Counted from the first letter of the stretch, positions 43,533 to 53,444 are shown. The stretch is DNA of 64,000 nt from Altererythrobacter sp. Root672 (GCF_001427865.1 NZ_LMHH01000001.1:1116001-1180000); one strand, 5' to 3'. Program-made: numbers and translations. The notes: a model not told the origin generated them from the sequence alone.

Positions 43533-44618
43533 ATGCGCAATATAGCACTCGCGCTCGCGACAGCGTCGACGATCATCGCATCGCCGGCTCTCGCGAGAGA
43601 CGACTTTAGCTACGGCGGTATCGGTATCGGCGTAGTCTTTCCAAACGAGATTGACTACGAAGTCGTCGGCACCGACGACGTCGTTACTGCGGATCCCGGC
43701 AATGGCTGGAATCTGGAATTCGAAGGCGTAATCGGTCACGACTTCGGCCTACTGCGGGTCGAAACCGAAGCCGCCTACAAGAAGTTCGACATTGAGACGA
43801 TCACCGCACCGCTTCCCGTCGGCACTTTCGACGTAACGGAAGGCAATGTCACCGTGATGAGCGCAATGCTCAACACGCTCATCGACATTGGTGGCAATGA
43901 CGGTGTCGGCTTCTCGTTCGGCCCCGGCCTCGGCATCGCCGGCGTCGACGCTGAAATCAATCAAGTGATCAACGCGGAAGACATTGGCTTTGCCTGGCAG
44001 GGTGTCGCTGAACTGCGCGTCCCGGTCAGCAGCTCGATCGATCTCGGCCTGAAGTACAAGTTCTTCAACGTCGAAGGCATCAAGCAGAACGCGGGTGAGT
44101 TTGCCGACGTTCCGGTGAAGAGCAGCCTGAGCAGCCACTCGCTGCTGGCGACGCTCAAATTCAACTGGGGTGGTCCGCCGCCGCCGCCGCCGCCGGCTCC
44201 GCCGCCGCCGCCTCCTCCGCCGCCTCCCCCGCCGCCGCCTCCGCCGCCTCCGCCGCCGGTCGCGCGCTGCAACCAGGGTCCGTTCATCGTGTTCTTCGAT
44301 TGGGACAAGTATGACATCACGCCCGAGGCTGCGACGATCCTGAACAACGCGATCACGGCCTACAGCAACTGCGGTACGGCAGCGATCATGCTCGCAGGTC
44401 ACACTGACCGTTCGGGTACCGAAGAGTACAACATGGCTCTGTCGGCACGCCGCAACACCAGCGTGCAGACCTACCTGACCGGCCGCGGCATCCCCGCAGC
44501 TCGGATCTCGAGCCAGGCGTTTGGTGAAACCATGCCTCGCGTGCCGACTGCTGACGGTGTGCGCGAACTGCAGAACCGCCGCGTGGAAATCACCTACGGT
44601 CCGGGTTCGGGTCGGTAA
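43533..44618 (+). CDS. OmpA family outer-membrane protein
   Basis: A 361-aa OmpA-type protein. The signal peptide is MRNIALALATASTIIASPALA. The N-terminal domain is an eight-strand-type barrel (SYGGIGIGVVF through SLLATLKFNWGG). Next is a 27-codon linker, 26 of them proline, and then a C-terminal OmpA/MotB peptidoglycan-binding domain with FIVFFDWDKYDITPEA, MLAGHTDRSGTEEYNMALSARR and RISSQAFGETMPRVPT and a final QNRRVEITYG. AAGGGG lies 13 nt before the ATG, an unusually long gap. A strong terminator follows the stop. It should tie the outer membrane to the wall. Confidence 0.95.
   Translation: MRNIALALATASTIIASPALARDDFSYGGIGIGVVFPNEIDYEVVGTDDVVTADPGNGWNLEFEGVIGHDFGLLRVETEAAYKKFDIETITAPLPVGTFDVTEGNVTVMSAMLNTLIDIGGNDGVGFSFGPGLGIAGVDAEINQVINAEDIGFAWQGVAELRVPVSSSIDLGLKYKFFNVEGIKQNAGEFADVPVKSSLSSHSLLATLKFNWGGPPPPPPPAPPPPPPPPPPPPPPPPPPPPVARCNQGPFIVFFDWDKYDITPEAATILNNAITAYSNCGTAAIMLAGHTDRSGTEEYNMALSARRNTSVQTYLTGRGIPAARISSQAFGETMPRVPTADGVRELQNRRVEITYGPGSGR
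44175..44255 (+). repeat. Proline-codon repeat in ompA
   Basis: 27 codons, made of CCG, CCT and CCC with a single GCT at position 7, encode the Pro linker between barrel and peptidoglycan-binding domain. The (CCG)n-like tract is prone to slippage, so its length may vary between strains. Confidence 0.9.
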
Positions 44619-44641
44619 TAACCAACCACGGCAAAGAAATT

Positions 44642-44678
44642 GGCCCGGGAAGCACTGCTTCCCGGGCCTTTTCTTTTC
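44642..44678 (+). terminator. Strong Rho-independent terminator after ompA
   Basis: GGCCCGGGAAGC pairs perfectly with GCTTCCCGGGCC across an ACT loop (44642-44668), followed by TTTTCTTTTC. It starts 23 nt after the ompA stop. This is the clearest terminator in the window. Confidence 0.93.
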
Positions 44679-44731
44679 AACCTGAGCAAGTGCTCAGCTG
44701 ACCCTTTCGGAGCCAGCTAGCTAGCGCTCCA

Positions 44732-44932
44732 TCAATCCATCAGCAGGAATATGCCGAACGAAAGCCCTGCCCCGATCAGGAAAATGGGCCACGACCAGAA
44801 GAACTGGAAGTCTGCCACCATGACCTGGTGAACGTTGAGCAATCCGCCGGTGGCGCCGCTCGAACCGATGAACAGTGACACGATCGCCGCCAGGAAGGCG
44901 CCCAGCACGGTGGCTTTCAGCAACGCGAACAC
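44732..44932 (-). CDS. Hypothetical two-helix membrane protein
   Basis: A 66-aa protein with two hydrophobic segments (ATVLGAFLAAIVSLFIGSS and FFWSWPIFLIGAGLSFGIFLL) joined by a short polar loop. It starts at GTG, with GGGGAG about 7 nt upstream. It follows the dnaE stop by 19 bp on the same strand and could be read from that transcript. No family recognised. Confidence 0.65.
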   Translation of the reverse strand: MFALLKATVLGAFLAAIVSLFIGSSGATGGLLNVHQVMVADFQFFWSWPIFLIGAGLSFGIFLLMD

Positions 44933-44951
44933 AGACTTCTCCCCCCTAGGG

Positions 44952-47900
44952 TCAGGCGACCAATCTCAGACTCGCTTGTGCCCGACGCGTAGTTAAAGAC
45001 ACGTTCGTAAGGCCTTCGACGTGCGCCAAGCGCTCCGCCAGCTCTCCGTCGATCCGGAAATCGCGACCCAGTCGCATCCAGACGTCCTCGCTCTCGGAGA
45101 TGTGCAGGCGGGTGACGACTTCACCCCTGCCGCCCTCGCCTTTCCCGGCCTCGCCCTCGCTCAGCGCCAGGCGAAGTTCCTGGAGCGCCTCCAAGGTGTG
45201 AACTTCGAGCGTCAAGAGCATTCGCGCCGAATTGCTCACCTCGGTCAACGGCCTCGCACCGCGTACGGTGACCCGCGGCGGCTCATCAGGACTGGGAGCA
45301 TCCAACTCGACATTGAGGAGCACGCAGACCGAATCCGCCGCCCATCGTTGAAAGCTCTCGACCAGTCCCTCTTCGAAGCAAGCGGCGGTGAACTGTCCTG
45401 ACGAATCCGAGAAGTCGGCCCGAATAAACTCGCTGCCCTTCCGCGTGCGCCCCTTGGTCACACCCTCGACCAGGGCAGCCATCACGGCAGACTGGCGCCC
45501 TCCTGCAATCCCAGACTCCATCAGACCGGCAAAGCTGCGCGCGCCGTTCGCCGAGGCGACCGCGCGGAACTGTTGGACGGGGTGAGCCGCGAAGTAGAAG
45601 CCGAAGTTCTCGCGCTCGGTCGCCATCTGGTCGGCGCGACTCCAGGGTTCGGCATCGGCAAGCAACAGCGACGGTTCGGCGTGATCGGCTCCGCCGAACA
45701 ACCCTCCTTGCCCACTAGTACGCTCACGAACCGCGGCATCGGCGACCGCCAGCAGCCGGTCGGCATTGGCGAGCACCTTGGCCCTGTTCGGTTCCAGCCC
45801 GTCAAAAGCGCCCGCCCCGGCCAGCCCTTCGATCTGACGCCGGTTCATCGCGCCGGGGGGCATTCGGCGGAAGAGGTCTTCCAGACTATCGAAGGGACCG
45901 TTCGCCTCGCGCTCAGCAACGACCTGCTCCATCGCCTTCTCGCCGACATTGCGGATGCCCGCCAGCGCATAGCGGACCGCGTAGCCAAGCTCGGTCTGCT
46001 CGACGGTAAACTCCGCCTCGGAGTGGTTCATGTCCGGACCAAGCAGGACGAACCCGTTGCGGCGCAAGTCATCGACGAACACCGCCAGCTTTTCCGACTG
46101 GTGCATGTCGAAGCACATGGAGCCGGCGTAGAATTCTTCTGGATAGTGCGTCTTCAGCCATGCCGTCTGATAGGCAAGCAGTGCGTAAGCCGCGGCGTGG
46201 CTCTTGTTGAAGCCGTAGCCGGCGAACTTGTCGATCAAGTCGAACAGTTCGTTCGCCTTGCCCTTTTCGATCCCCGAAACTTCCTTGCAGCCTTCGACGA
46301 AGCGCAAGCGTTGCGCGTCCATCTCTGCCTGGATCTTCTTGCCCATCGCACGGCGCAGCAAGTCGGCGTCGCCGAGCGAATAGCCCGCCAGGATCTGCGC
46401 GGCCTGCATCACCTGTTCCTGGTAGACGAAGATGCCGTAAGTCTCCGCCAGGATCTCCTCGAGCTTCGGGTGAGGATACTCGATCGCGACTTCGCCGTTC
46501 TTGCGCTTGCCGAACAGCGGGATGTTGTCCATCGGGCCCGGCCGATAGAGCGAGACGAGCGCGATGATGTCTTCGAACATCGTCGGCTTCACCGCCGAGA
46601 GCGTGCGTCGCATTCCTTCGGATTCGAGCTGGAACACGCCGACCGTATCGCCGCGTTTGAGCAGATCGTAGACTTGGCTATCGTCCCACGGCAAGGCGGC
46701 CAGATCGACCTCGATCCCGCGCCGCGCCAGCAGGTCGACAGCCTTGCGCAACACCGACAGGGTCTTGAGGCCGAGGAAGTCGAACTTCACCAGGCCCGCG
46801 TCCTCGACGAACTTCATGTCGAACTGCGTCACCGGCATGTCCGAACGGGGATCGCGGTAGAGCGGCACAAGCTGCGCTAGCGGTCGATCCCCGATCACCA
46901 CGCCGGCAGCGTGGGTCGAGGAGTTGCGCGGGAAACCTTCGAGCTGCATCGCCAGGTCGACGAGGCGCTTCACTTCGTTATCGTTCTCGTATTCCCGCCG
47001 AAACTCGCTCACGCCATTGAGCGCGCGCGGCAGGGTCCACGGGTCGGTCGGATGGTTGGGCACCATCTTGCACAGCCGATCGACGTGCCCATAGCTCATC
47101 TGCAGGATGCGGCCCGTGTCACGCAGCACCGCACGTGCCTTAAGCTTACCGAAGGTGATGATCTGGGCGACCTTGTCGTGCCCGTAACGCTCCTGGACGT
47201 AGCGGATCACCTCTCCACGGCGGGTTTCGCAGAAGTCGATATCGAAGTCCGGCATCGAAACGCGCTCGGGGTTGAGGAAGCGTTCGAACAGCAGGCCCAG
47301 GCGAATGGGATCGAGGTCGGTAATCGTCAGCGACCAGGCCACCAAGGAACCCGCGCCCGAACCGCGCCCCGGGCCAACCGGAATGCCTTGCCCCTTGGCC
47401 CACTTGATGAAGTCGGCAACGATCAGGAAGTAGCCGGGAAAACCCATTCGAGTAATGACGTCGACTTCGAAATCGAGGCGGTCAAAGTAGACCGTTCGCT
47501 CTTCGTCGGTCAGGTCTTCATAGGGGTCAAGCCGCGCGAGCAGCCCGGCCTTGGCGTCTTCGGCGAGCATCCGCGCCTCGCCTTCGAGGTCACCCGCGAG
47601 GCTTGGCAGAATCGGCTTGCGCTTCGGCGGAGCGAAGGCGCACCGTTGGGCCACTACGAGTGTGTTGGCGGTCGCCTCGGGCAAGTCCGCGAACAGTTCC
47701 TCCATCATCGCCGCCGACTTGATGAACGCCTCAGGGCTCGACCGAGGCCGTTCAGCGCTGTCAATGTGGGTGGAGTTGGCGATGCATAGCATGGCGTCGT
47801 GGGCCGAATGCATATGCGGATCGCCGAAATTGGCCGGGTTCGTCGCCACCAGCGGCAAGTCGAGAGCATAGGCGAGATCGACTAGCGCGTCTTCGGCAGC

Positions 47901-48434
47901 GTCTTCCGACAGGTCACCGCGCCGCACCAATTCCAGGTAAAGCCGTCCCGGAAACAAGCCCGACAACCGATCCAGCATATCCCTGGCCCGCTCGGCTCGG
48001 CCGTCCGCGAGCAGCCGCGTCACGGCTCCCTCACCGGCGCCGGTCAGGGCAATCAGTCCCTCGGTATGCCCCTCGAGATCTTCGAGGGCGACATGCGGCT
48101 CCTGCTCCAGGGGCCTGTCCAAGTGTGCACGGCTGACCAAGTGGCACAGGTTGTTCCACCCAGCCTCATCCTGCGCATAGAGTGGCAGGTAGTCGATCGG
48201 GCCATCCGCTCCTCGCGAAACGCCAAGCAGAGTGCCGATGATGGGTTGAACGCCCTCGGCTTTGCAGGCCGAGGCGAACGCGGTCGTGCCATAGAGGCCG
48301 TTGCGGTCGCAGATTGCGATAGCGGGGAACCCGCGTTCCTTTGCCAGCTTGGCGATCGCCTTGGGGTCGATCGCGCCTTCAAGCATCGAATAGCTCGAGA
48401 GGATGCGCAGGGGAACGAACGGAGCAAATGGCAT
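44952..48434 (-). CDS. dnaE: DNA polymerase III alpha subunit
   Basis: Replicative polymerase of 1160 aa. The N-terminal PHP domain starts FVPLRILSSYSMLEGAIDPKAIA, followed by AICDRNGLYG. The palm shows the catalytic aspartates in MPDFDIDFCETRR and the neighbouring VGPGRGSGAGSLVAWSL. Fingers and later motifs include HAAGVVIGDRPL, NKSHAAAYALLAYQTAWLKTHYP and the C-terminal OB-fold domain. No intein and no frameshift were seen. Length matches the DnaE1 type. Confidence 0.98.
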   Translation of the reverse strand: MPFAPFVPLRILSSYSMLEGAIDPKAIAKLAKERGFPAIAICDRNGLYGTTAFASACKAEGVQPIIGTLLGVSRGADGPIDYLPLYAQDEAGWNNLCHLVSRAHLDRPLEQEPHVALEDLEGHTEGLIALTGAGEGAVTRLLADGRAERARDMLDRLSGLFPGRLYLELVRRGDLSEDAAEDALVDLAYALDLPLVATNPANFGDPHMHSAHDAMLCIANSTHIDSAERPRSSPEAFIKSAAMMEELFADLPEATANTLVVAQRCAFAPPKRKPILPSLAGDLEGEARMLAEDAKAGLLARLDPYEDLTDEERTVYFDRLDFEVDVITRMGFPGYFLIVADFIKWAKGQGIPVGPGRGSGAGSLVAWSLTITDLDPIRLGLLFERFLNPERVSMPDFDIDFCETRRGEVIRYVQERYGHDKVAQIITFGKLKARAVLRDTGRILQMSYGHVDRLCKMVPNHPTDPWTLPRALNGVSEFRREYENDNEVKRLVDLAMQLEGFPRNSSTHAAGVVIGDRPLAQLVPLYRDPRSDMPVTQFDMKFVEDAGLVKFDFLGLKTLSVLRKAVDLLARRGIEVDLAALPWDDSQVYDLLKRGDTVGVFQLESEGMRRTLSAVKPTMFEDIIALVSLYRPGPMDNIPLFGKRKNGEVAIEYPHPKLEEILAETYGIFVYQEQVMQAAQILAGYSLGDADLLRRAMGKKIQAEMDAQRLRFVEGCKEVSGIEKGKANELFDLIDKFAGYGFNKSHAAAYALLAYQTAWLKTHYPEEFYAGSMCFDMHQSEKLAVFVDDLRRNGFVLLGPDMNHSEAEFTVEQTELGYAVRYALAGIRNVGEKAMEQVVAEREANGPFDSLEDLFRRMPPGAMNRRQIEGLAGAGAFDGLEPNRAKVLANADRLLAVADAAVRERTSGQGGLFGGADHAEPSLLLADAEPWSRADQMATERENFGFYFAAHPVQQFRAVASANGARSFAGLMESGIAGGRQSAVMAALVEGVTKGRTRKGSEFIRADFSDSSGQFTAACFEEGLVESFQRWAADSVCVLLNVELDAPSPDEPPRVTVRGARPLTEVSNSARMLLTLEVHTLEALQELRLALSEGEAGKGEGGRGEVVTRLHISESEDVWMRLGRDFRIDGELAERLAHVEGLTNVSLTTRRAQASLRLVA

Positions 48435-48506
48435 GCGATTCAGATTTAATCCTCGGGCCGAGAATCTAAAGAGCGAGGCGGCCCCTTTCCCCCGGATTGA
48501 GCGGCG

Positions 48507-48782
48507 CTAACCGGGAAAGTCCGGCCGCGCTGCCAGCGACATGATTTCATAAAGTTCGAGGCGATGATCGCCCGACTTCTGAATGGTGTAACGGTTCCGC
48601 TGCGCTTCGGGCATGCGACAGATCATGGCGACCATTTCGGCCAGCGTGCCACGGTAGAGAATCTTCATCGCGTCGAGCAGGCCGCCGCCGTCATCTTTCA
48701 AATGGATCGAAGCGTGATCGTTCCAGTCGACGCCCTCCGCCTTCGTCGTGAAAGCGCGGAATGTGCTCGGATGATCTGTCAT
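48507..48782 (-). CDS. Hypothetical protein
   Basis: A 91-aa soluble protein beginning MTDHPSTFRAFTTKAEGVDW. It has HASIHLKDDGGGLLDAMKILYRGTLAEMVAMICRMPEAQRNRYTI, possibly a helix-turn pattern, but no family recognised. The start is chosen for GAGGGAG 8 nt upstream; an ATG 24 bp earlier is less likely. It lies between lolD and dnaE on the same strand, 47 bp after lolD. Confidence 0.65.
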   Translation of the reverse strand: MTDHPSTFRAFTTKAEGVDWNDHASIHLKDDGGGLLDAMKILYRGTLAEMVAMICRMPEAQRNRYTIQKSGDHRLELYEIMSLAARPDFPG

Positions 48783-48829
48783 GAAAAGCTCCCTCTTCAA
48801 GATCAACGCCGATCTGGGCAGATTTGTTT

Positions 48830-49504
48830 CTACGTTAGCACGCCCTCGTGGATCCGGACGATCCGATCCATGCGTTGGGCGAGACGTTCGTTGTGCGTAG
48901 CGACGAGCGCGGCGCTGCCCTGCCCGCGCACGAGTTCAAGGAACTGCGCCAGGACCTTGTCGCTCGTTACCTCGTCGAGATTGCCAGTAGGCTCGTCGGC
49001 GAGGACGAGCTGCGGCTTATTGGCCAAGGCGCGGGCCACTGCAACACGTTGCTGCTCGCCGCCCGAAAGCTGGCTCGGCCGATGGGTCTTGCGATGTTCC
49101 ATCCCGAGCGAGGCGAGCAGTTCTTCCGCACGTACGGCGGCCTGGGCACGCTCTACGCCGCGAACGAGTTGGGGCAACATCACATTTTCCTGCGCGGTGA
49201 AATCAGGCAGCAGGTGATGGAACTGATAGACGAAACCCAGGTGGTTGCGACGCAGCGCCGTCCGATCTCCTGAGGCCAGCTCCGTCGCGTCGATCCCGGC
49301 GATCTCGATCTTGCCGCCGAAGCCGCCTTCGAGAAGGCCCACTGCCTGCAACATGGTCGACTTGCCGGTGCCGGACGGCCCCAACAGGGCCACGATCTCG
49401 CCCGGCATGACGGTCAGGTTCACGCCGCGCAGCACGTCGATGCGCACTCCACCTTGCTCGAACGAGCGGGTCAGGCCGGTCAGATGGACGACGGGCTCAC
49501 TCAT
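48830..49504 (-). CDS. lolD: Lipoprotein-releasing ABC transporter ATP-binding protein
   Basis: A 224-aa ABC ATPase that powers release of outer-membrane lipoproteins from the inner membrane. Walker A is [22 protein letters not shown], the signature is [17 protein letters not shown], and Walker B is [17 protein letters not shown]; the LolD-like [19 protein letters not shown] is clear. The start MSEPVVHL overlaps the permease stop by 8 bp. It pairs with the single permease gene upstream, a common arrangement in alphaproteobacteria. Confidence 0.95.
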   Translation of the reverse strand: MSEPVVHLTGLTRSFEQGGVRIDVLRGVNLTVMPGEIVALLGPSGTGKSTMLQAVGLLEGGFGGKIEIAGIDATELASGDRTALRRNHLGFVYQFHHLLPDFTAQENVMLPQLVRGVERAQAAVRAEELLASLGMEHRKTHRPSQLSGGEQQRVAVARALANKPQLVLADEPTGNLDEVTSDKVLAQFLELVRGQGSAALVATHNERLAQRMDRIVRIHEGVLT

Positions 49505-50738
49505 AGCGCAACACCTGCACGGGATCGGTACCGGCCGCCCGATAGGCGGGATAGAGCGTAGCAAGGAAGCTGAGGCCCATCGCCATCACGCAGATCAGCA
49601 GCACCTCGAACGGATCGGTCTTGGCGGGCAATTCGCTGAGGAAGCGGATCGACGGATCCCACAGGTTTTGCCCGGTCACGAGTTCGATGCCCTTCACGAT
49701 CGGCTGACGGAACAGCAGCACGATGAACCCGAGCGCAAGGCCAGCCAATGTGCCGACGGCCCCGATGACCGAGCCGGTTGTGACGAAGATCTTGAGCAGG
49801 CTTTTCCGCGTCGCCCCCATGGTGCGCAGGATCGCGATGTCGCGCGTCTTGGAGCGCACGAGCATGACCAGCGACGAGAGGATGTTGAAGGCTGCGACAA
49901 GCACGATGATCGACAGCGCGAAGAACATCGCCACACGCTCGACCTGCAAGGCTTCGAACAACTGCGCGTTAAGTGTCTTCCAGTCGGTCACGACCGCCCG
50001 GCCCTGCAATTTCTGCGCGATGGGAGCGACGATCTGGTCGACCTTGTCGGCATCATCGGTCTTGATCTCGATCAACTCGATCGAGTTCCCGGTCAGCAGC
50101 AACGTCTGCGCGTTGGGGATCGGCATGACGACATAGGATTCGTCGTAGTCGTACACCCCGATCTCAAAGATCGCGCCGACGGTATAGCCGACCTGCCTCG
50201 GCATAGTGCCAAACGGGGTCGAGCGGCCCTGCGGATTGATCAACGTGATGACATCGCCGACGCGGGCGCCGAGATTCATCGCGAGGCGCGAACCGATCGC
50301 CACCGTGTCGTTTCCGGGCTGCAACGAGGAAATGTCGCCCATCAGCACGTTCGGCTTGAACTTGGCGATGTCCTCCGGCGTATTTCCACGCAGGAGCACA
50401 CCTTCGACGCGGCCATTGAAGGTAACCATCAGCGGTTGGTCGACCAGCGGCGAGGCCGAGGTGACACCGGGCGTCTTGCGCACGTCCTCGAGCACTTGTT
50501 CCCAGTTATCGAGCCGCCCGCCGTAGGCCTGGATGATGGCGTGGCCGTTGAGGCCGACGATCTTGTCGAGAAGCTCTGCGCGGAAGCCGTTCATCACGCT
50601 CATCACGATCACCAGCATGGCAACCGAGAGCATGACGACGCCGATGCTGATCGAGGCAACGAGGGCAATAACCGCCTCGCCGCGACCGGGCAGCATGTAG
50701 CGCTTGGCGATGGTCCATTCGAAGGGGGAGAGGATCAA
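49497..50738 (-). CDS. Lipoprotein-releasing ABC transporter permease, LolC/E family
   Basis: A 413-aa inner-membrane permease with one N-terminal and three C-terminal membrane helices enclosing a periplasmic MacB-like domain. It starts [53 protein letters not shown], typical of LolC/LolE. The C-terminal helices include [22 protein letters not shown] and [14 protein letters not shown], ending [14 protein letters not shown]. Only one permease is encoded, so it may act as a homodimer (LolF-like). It is divergent from the bd oxidase operon. Confidence 0.94.
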   Translation of the reverse strand: MILSPFEWTIAKRYMLPGRGEAVIALVASISIGVVMLSVAMLVIVMSVMNGFRAELLDKIVGLNGHAIIQAYGGRLDNWEQVLEDVRKTPGVTSASPLVDQPLMVTFNGRVEGVLLRGNTPEDIAKFKPNVLMGDISSLQPGNDTVAIGSRLAMNLGARVGDVITLINPQGRSTPFGTMPRQVGYTVGAIFEIGVYDYDESYVVMPIPNAQTLLLTGNSIELIEIKTDDADKVDQIVAPIAQKLQGRAVVTDWKTLNAQLFEALQVERVAMFFALSIIVLVAAFNILSSLVMLVRSKTRDIAILRTMGATRKSLLKIFVTTGSVIGAVGTLAGLALGFIVLLFRQPIVKGIELVTGQNLWDPSIRFLSELPAKTDPFEVLLICVMAMGLSFLATLYPAYRAAGTDPVQVLRYE

Positions 50739-50834
50739 GGAGTGCGCTTTGCCTTGTTAGGTCTGCGGGCGGTGTAGGAGGCTCGACTGACGGAGGCAAC
50801 AACGTTCGAGGTAGGTAGATTCCGAAGCGTTTCG

Positions 50835-50850
50835 CGCAACACCTGTTGCG
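50835..50850. promoter_or_regulatory. Perfect dyad upstream of cioA
   Basis: CGCAACA-CC-TGTTGCG is a perfect 7-bp inverted repeat with a 2-bp centre, 47-62 bp before the cioA start (50897). Its place in the divergent gap with the LolC/E gene suits an operator. It does not match FNR (TTGAT-N4-ATCAA). Confidence 0.45.
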
Positions 50851-50896
50851 TTCGCGGAATTTGCCCATCTGTGCCATCGAGGCTATGGAGCCGCCC

Positions 50897-52318
50897 ATGG
50901 TCGAGAACGCAGACGCCCTGCTGCTCGCGCGCTTCCAGTTCGCCTTCACGGTGAGCTTCCACTTTATTTTTCCGGCATTTTCGATCGGCCTGGCGAGCTA
51001 CCTCATGGTGCTCGAGGGACTGTGGCTGAAAACCGGGAAGAGCCTCTACCTCGACCTGTTCAAGTACTGGATCAAGATCTTCGCCGTTACATTCGCCATG
51101 GGCGTCGTTTCGGGGATCGTCATGTCCTACCAGTTCGGGACGAACTGGTCGGTATTTTCGGACAGGGCCGGCCCGGTCATCGGCCCACTGATGGCTTACG
51201 AAGTGCTGACGGCCTTCTTCCTCGAGGCCGGGTTCCTTGGGGTCATGCTGTTCGGGATGGAGAAAGTCGGCAAGAAGCTCCACTTCGCCGCCACCTGCAT
51301 GGTTGCCCTCGGCACCGCCGTATCGGCCTTCTGGATCCTCAGCGTGAACAGCTGGATGCAAACGCCTGTTGGCTACGAGAGCGGCGCCAATGGCCAGTTC
51401 CTTCCCGGAGAGAGCTGGTGGACCATCGTGTTCAACCCGAGCTTCCCCTATCGCCTCGTCCACACAGTCATCGCCGCCTACCTCACTACGGCGATGGTCG
51501 TCGGCGGGGTTGGGGCTTGGCACCTGCTGCGCGACCGAAGCAATGCCCACGCCCGCAAGATGTTCTCGATGGCCATGTGGATGGCCGCGCTCGTCGCCCC
51601 GATCCAGATATTCGCTGGCGACATGCACGGCCTCAACACGCTCGAGCACCAGCCGGTGAAGGTCATGGCGATGGAAGGACATTTCCAAAGCCATCCCGAC
51701 GGCGCACCGCTGATCCTGTTCGGTATTCCCGACAGCGAGGCGAATGTGATCAACTATGCGATTGAAATACCCAAACTCTCGTCGTTGATCCTCAAACACT
51801 CGCTCGACGCGCCGCTCGCGGGCCTCGACAGCGTCCCGGAGGAGCTGCACCCGCCCGTGGGCATCGTATTCTGGTCGTTCCGCATCATGGTGGCGATCGG
51901 CACGGCGATGCTTGTGCTTGGCCTGTGGAGCCTGCTCGCGCGTTGGCGGGGCAAGCTTTACGACTGGCCGTGGCTACATCGCGCAGCGCTGGTGATGGGT
52001 CCGAGCGGGTTCGTGGCCGTGATCGCCGGTTGGGTTACGACCGAAGTCGGCCGTCAGCCGTGGACGATCTACGGCCTTCTGCGAACGGCTGACTCCGTAT
52101 CCCCGCTGGACGCCCCCGCTGTCGGCATATCGCTGCTGGCCTTCGTGGTGGTCTACTTCGCTGTGTTCGGGGTCGGCACCTGGTACATCCTGCGGCTGAT
52201 GAACGCGGCCCCTCACCCGCATGAGGAAGGCCTCGAACGCGAACCCGCACCCGTCCGCACCGCCGGCATCACGCCCGCGGCTTCGCAGTTGCCGGCTGAC
52301 GGCAGGGAGGACGTGTGA
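50897..52318 (+). CDS. cioA: Cytochrome bd-type quinol oxidase subunit I (CioA-like)
   Basis: A 473-aa haem-binding subunit of the bd-type terminal oxidase. It starts MVENADALLLARFQFAFTVSFHFIFPAFSIGLA with a haem-ligand His near residue 22; GGAG is 7 nt upstream. YRLVHTVIAAYLTTAMVVGG gives the other conserved His, and GWVTTEVGRQPWTIYGLLRT is the quinol-site hallmark. At 473 aa it has a short Q-loop, which places it nearer the cyanide-insensitive (CioA) group than E. coli CydA (about 520 aa). No cydDC genes are near. It is first in a three-gene operon. Confidence 0.94.
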   Translation: MVENADALLLARFQFAFTVSFHFIFPAFSIGLASYLMVLEGLWLKTGKSLYLDLFKYWIKIFAVTFAMGVVSGIVMSYQFGTNWSVFSDRAGPVIGPLMAYEVLTAFFLEAGFLGVMLFGMEKVGKKLHFAATCMVALGTAVSAFWILSVNSWMQTPVGYESGANGQFLPGESWWTIVFNPSFPYRLVHTVIAAYLTTAMVVGGVGAWHLLRDRSNAHARKMFSMAMWMAALVAPIQIFAGDMHGLNTLEHQPVKVMAMEGHFQSHPDGAPLILFGIPDSEANVINYAIEIPKLSSLILKHSLDAPLAGLDSVPEELHPPVGIVFWSFRIMVAIGTAMLVLGLWSLLARWRGKLYDWPWLHRAALVMGPSGFVAVIAGWVTTEVGRQPWTIYGLLRTADSVSPLDAPAVGISLLAFVVVYFAVFGVGTWYILRLMNAAPHPHEEGLEREPAPVRTAGITPAASQLPADGREDV

Positions 52319-53313
52319 TGGATCTCACGGTGATCTGGGCGATCATCATCGGGTTCGCGGTCTTCGCCTACGTAGTAATGGACGGTTTCGACCTCGGCAT
52401 CGGCATCCTGTTCCCGAGCTTCAAGAGAGGTCCCGAGCGCGACCAGGCGATGAACTCGATCGCGCCGGTGTGGGACGGCAACGAGACCTGGCTGGTACTC
52501 GGTGGTGGCGGGTTGCTGGCTGCGTTCCCGCTGGCCTATGCGGTGATCCTTCCGGCGACCTATCCGCTGATTATCGCCATGCTGCTGGCGCTAGTCTTCC
52601 GCGGCGTGGCCTTCGAATTCCGGTGGCGCGATCCCGAGCATCAGCCGTTCTGGGACATCGCTTTCTTCGGGGGCTCGCTGGTGGCGGCCATGGCGCAGGG
52701 TATGACTTTGGGCGCCTTGCTCCAAGGCATCGAAGTGGTCGATCGCGCCTATGCCGGGAGTTGGTGGGACTGGCTGACGCCTTACACCCTGCTGACGGGC
52801 CTTGGGGTGACCGCGGGCTATGCCCTGCTCGGCGCCTGCTGGCTGGTGTGGAAGACCAGCGGAAGCGGCCAGGACCATGCCTATCGCCTCGCCCTACGCG
52901 CCGCGGTGGCGACGCTGGTCCTGCTCGCCGCGGTCAGCCTCTACACGCCGTTTGTCGAGGCGCAGTATTTCCGGCGCTGGTTCACCATGCCGAACATCCT
53001 CTTTGCCAGTCAGGTGCCTCTGCTGACGGCGATCATTGCCTTCCTGCTGTTCCGGGGCCTCCTGAAGCGTCAGGAGGCCATGCCGTTCCTGCTCTCGCTA
53101 GGAATATTCCTGCTCGGCATGGCCGGGCTGGCGGTCTCGATGTGGCCCTATGTCGTGCCTGACGCCCTGACGATCTGGGACGCAGCAGCCCCGCATCGAA
53201 GCCAGGTGTTCATGCTGATCGGCGTTGGGCTGACCATGCCGCTGATCCTCGCTTACACCGGCTGGGCTTACTGGGTGTTCCGCGGCAAAGTGGACGAAGC
53301 GGGCTATCACTGA
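52318..53313 (+). CDS. cioB: Cytochrome bd-type quinol oxidase subunit II (CioB-like)
   Basis: A 331-aa polytopic partner of subunit I. It starts [33 protein letters not shown], the family hallmark, and has [34 protein letters not shown] and the end [18 protein letters not shown]. The stop of subunit I and the ATG share one base (TGATG), with AGGGAGG 8 nt before it. It overlaps the tiny third gene by one base. Confidence 0.95.
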   Translation: MDLTVIWAIIIGFAVFAYVVMDGFDLGIGILFPSFKRGPERDQAMNSIAPVWDGNETWLVLGGGGLLAAFPLAYAVILPATYPLIIAMLLALVFRGVAFEFRWRDPEHQPFWDIAFFGGSLVAAMAQGMTLGALLQGIEVVDRAYAGSWWDWLTPYTLLTGLGVTAGYALLGACWLVWKTSGSGQDHAYRLALRAAVATLVLLAAVSLYTPFVEAQYFRRWFTMPNILFASQVPLLTAIIAFLLFRGLLKRQEAMPFLLSLGIFLLGMAGLAVSMWPYVVPDALTIWDAAAPHRSQVFMLIGVGLTMPLILAYTGWAYWVFRGKVDEAGYH

Positions 53314-53444
53314 TGGCCCCCGCCGAACCCAAGGAAGCCCCACTGTGGCAAAGGCTTCTGTGGATGGCGGCAATCTGGGGGGCCAGCGTCGCGGTGCTAG
53401 GCGCAGTGGCTTTCGTCATCCGCGCGTGGCTGGCCCCCGGATAG
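53313..53444 (+). CDS. DUF2474-like small bd oxidase subunit
   Basis: A 43-aa protein with a single membrane segment ([25 protein letters not shown]) after a polar start [14 protein letters not shown]. It fits the DUF2474 family, tiny proteins encoded after bd oxidase subunit II, comparable in place to CydX. Its ATG shares one base with the cioB stop (TGATG). It ends one base short of the convergent aldehyde dehydrogenase gene. The overlap and the W/A pattern of the helix make a real gene likely. Confidence 0.85.
   Translation: MAPAEPKEAPLWQRLLWMAAIWGASVAVLGAVAFVIRAWLAPG

Noticed and set aside
44175-44255. Repeat tract as a CRISPR or VNTR array
   Set aside because: It is an in-frame codon repeat without spacers; no CRISPR array was found anywhere in the window.
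43961-44402. Antisense frames with poly-Gly or poly-Arg runs opposite ompA
   Set aside because: They are the complement of the Pro-codon repeat and carry no independent support.
44952-48434. Intein or frameshift in dnaE
   Set aside because: The frame is continuous and the length and motif order are normal.
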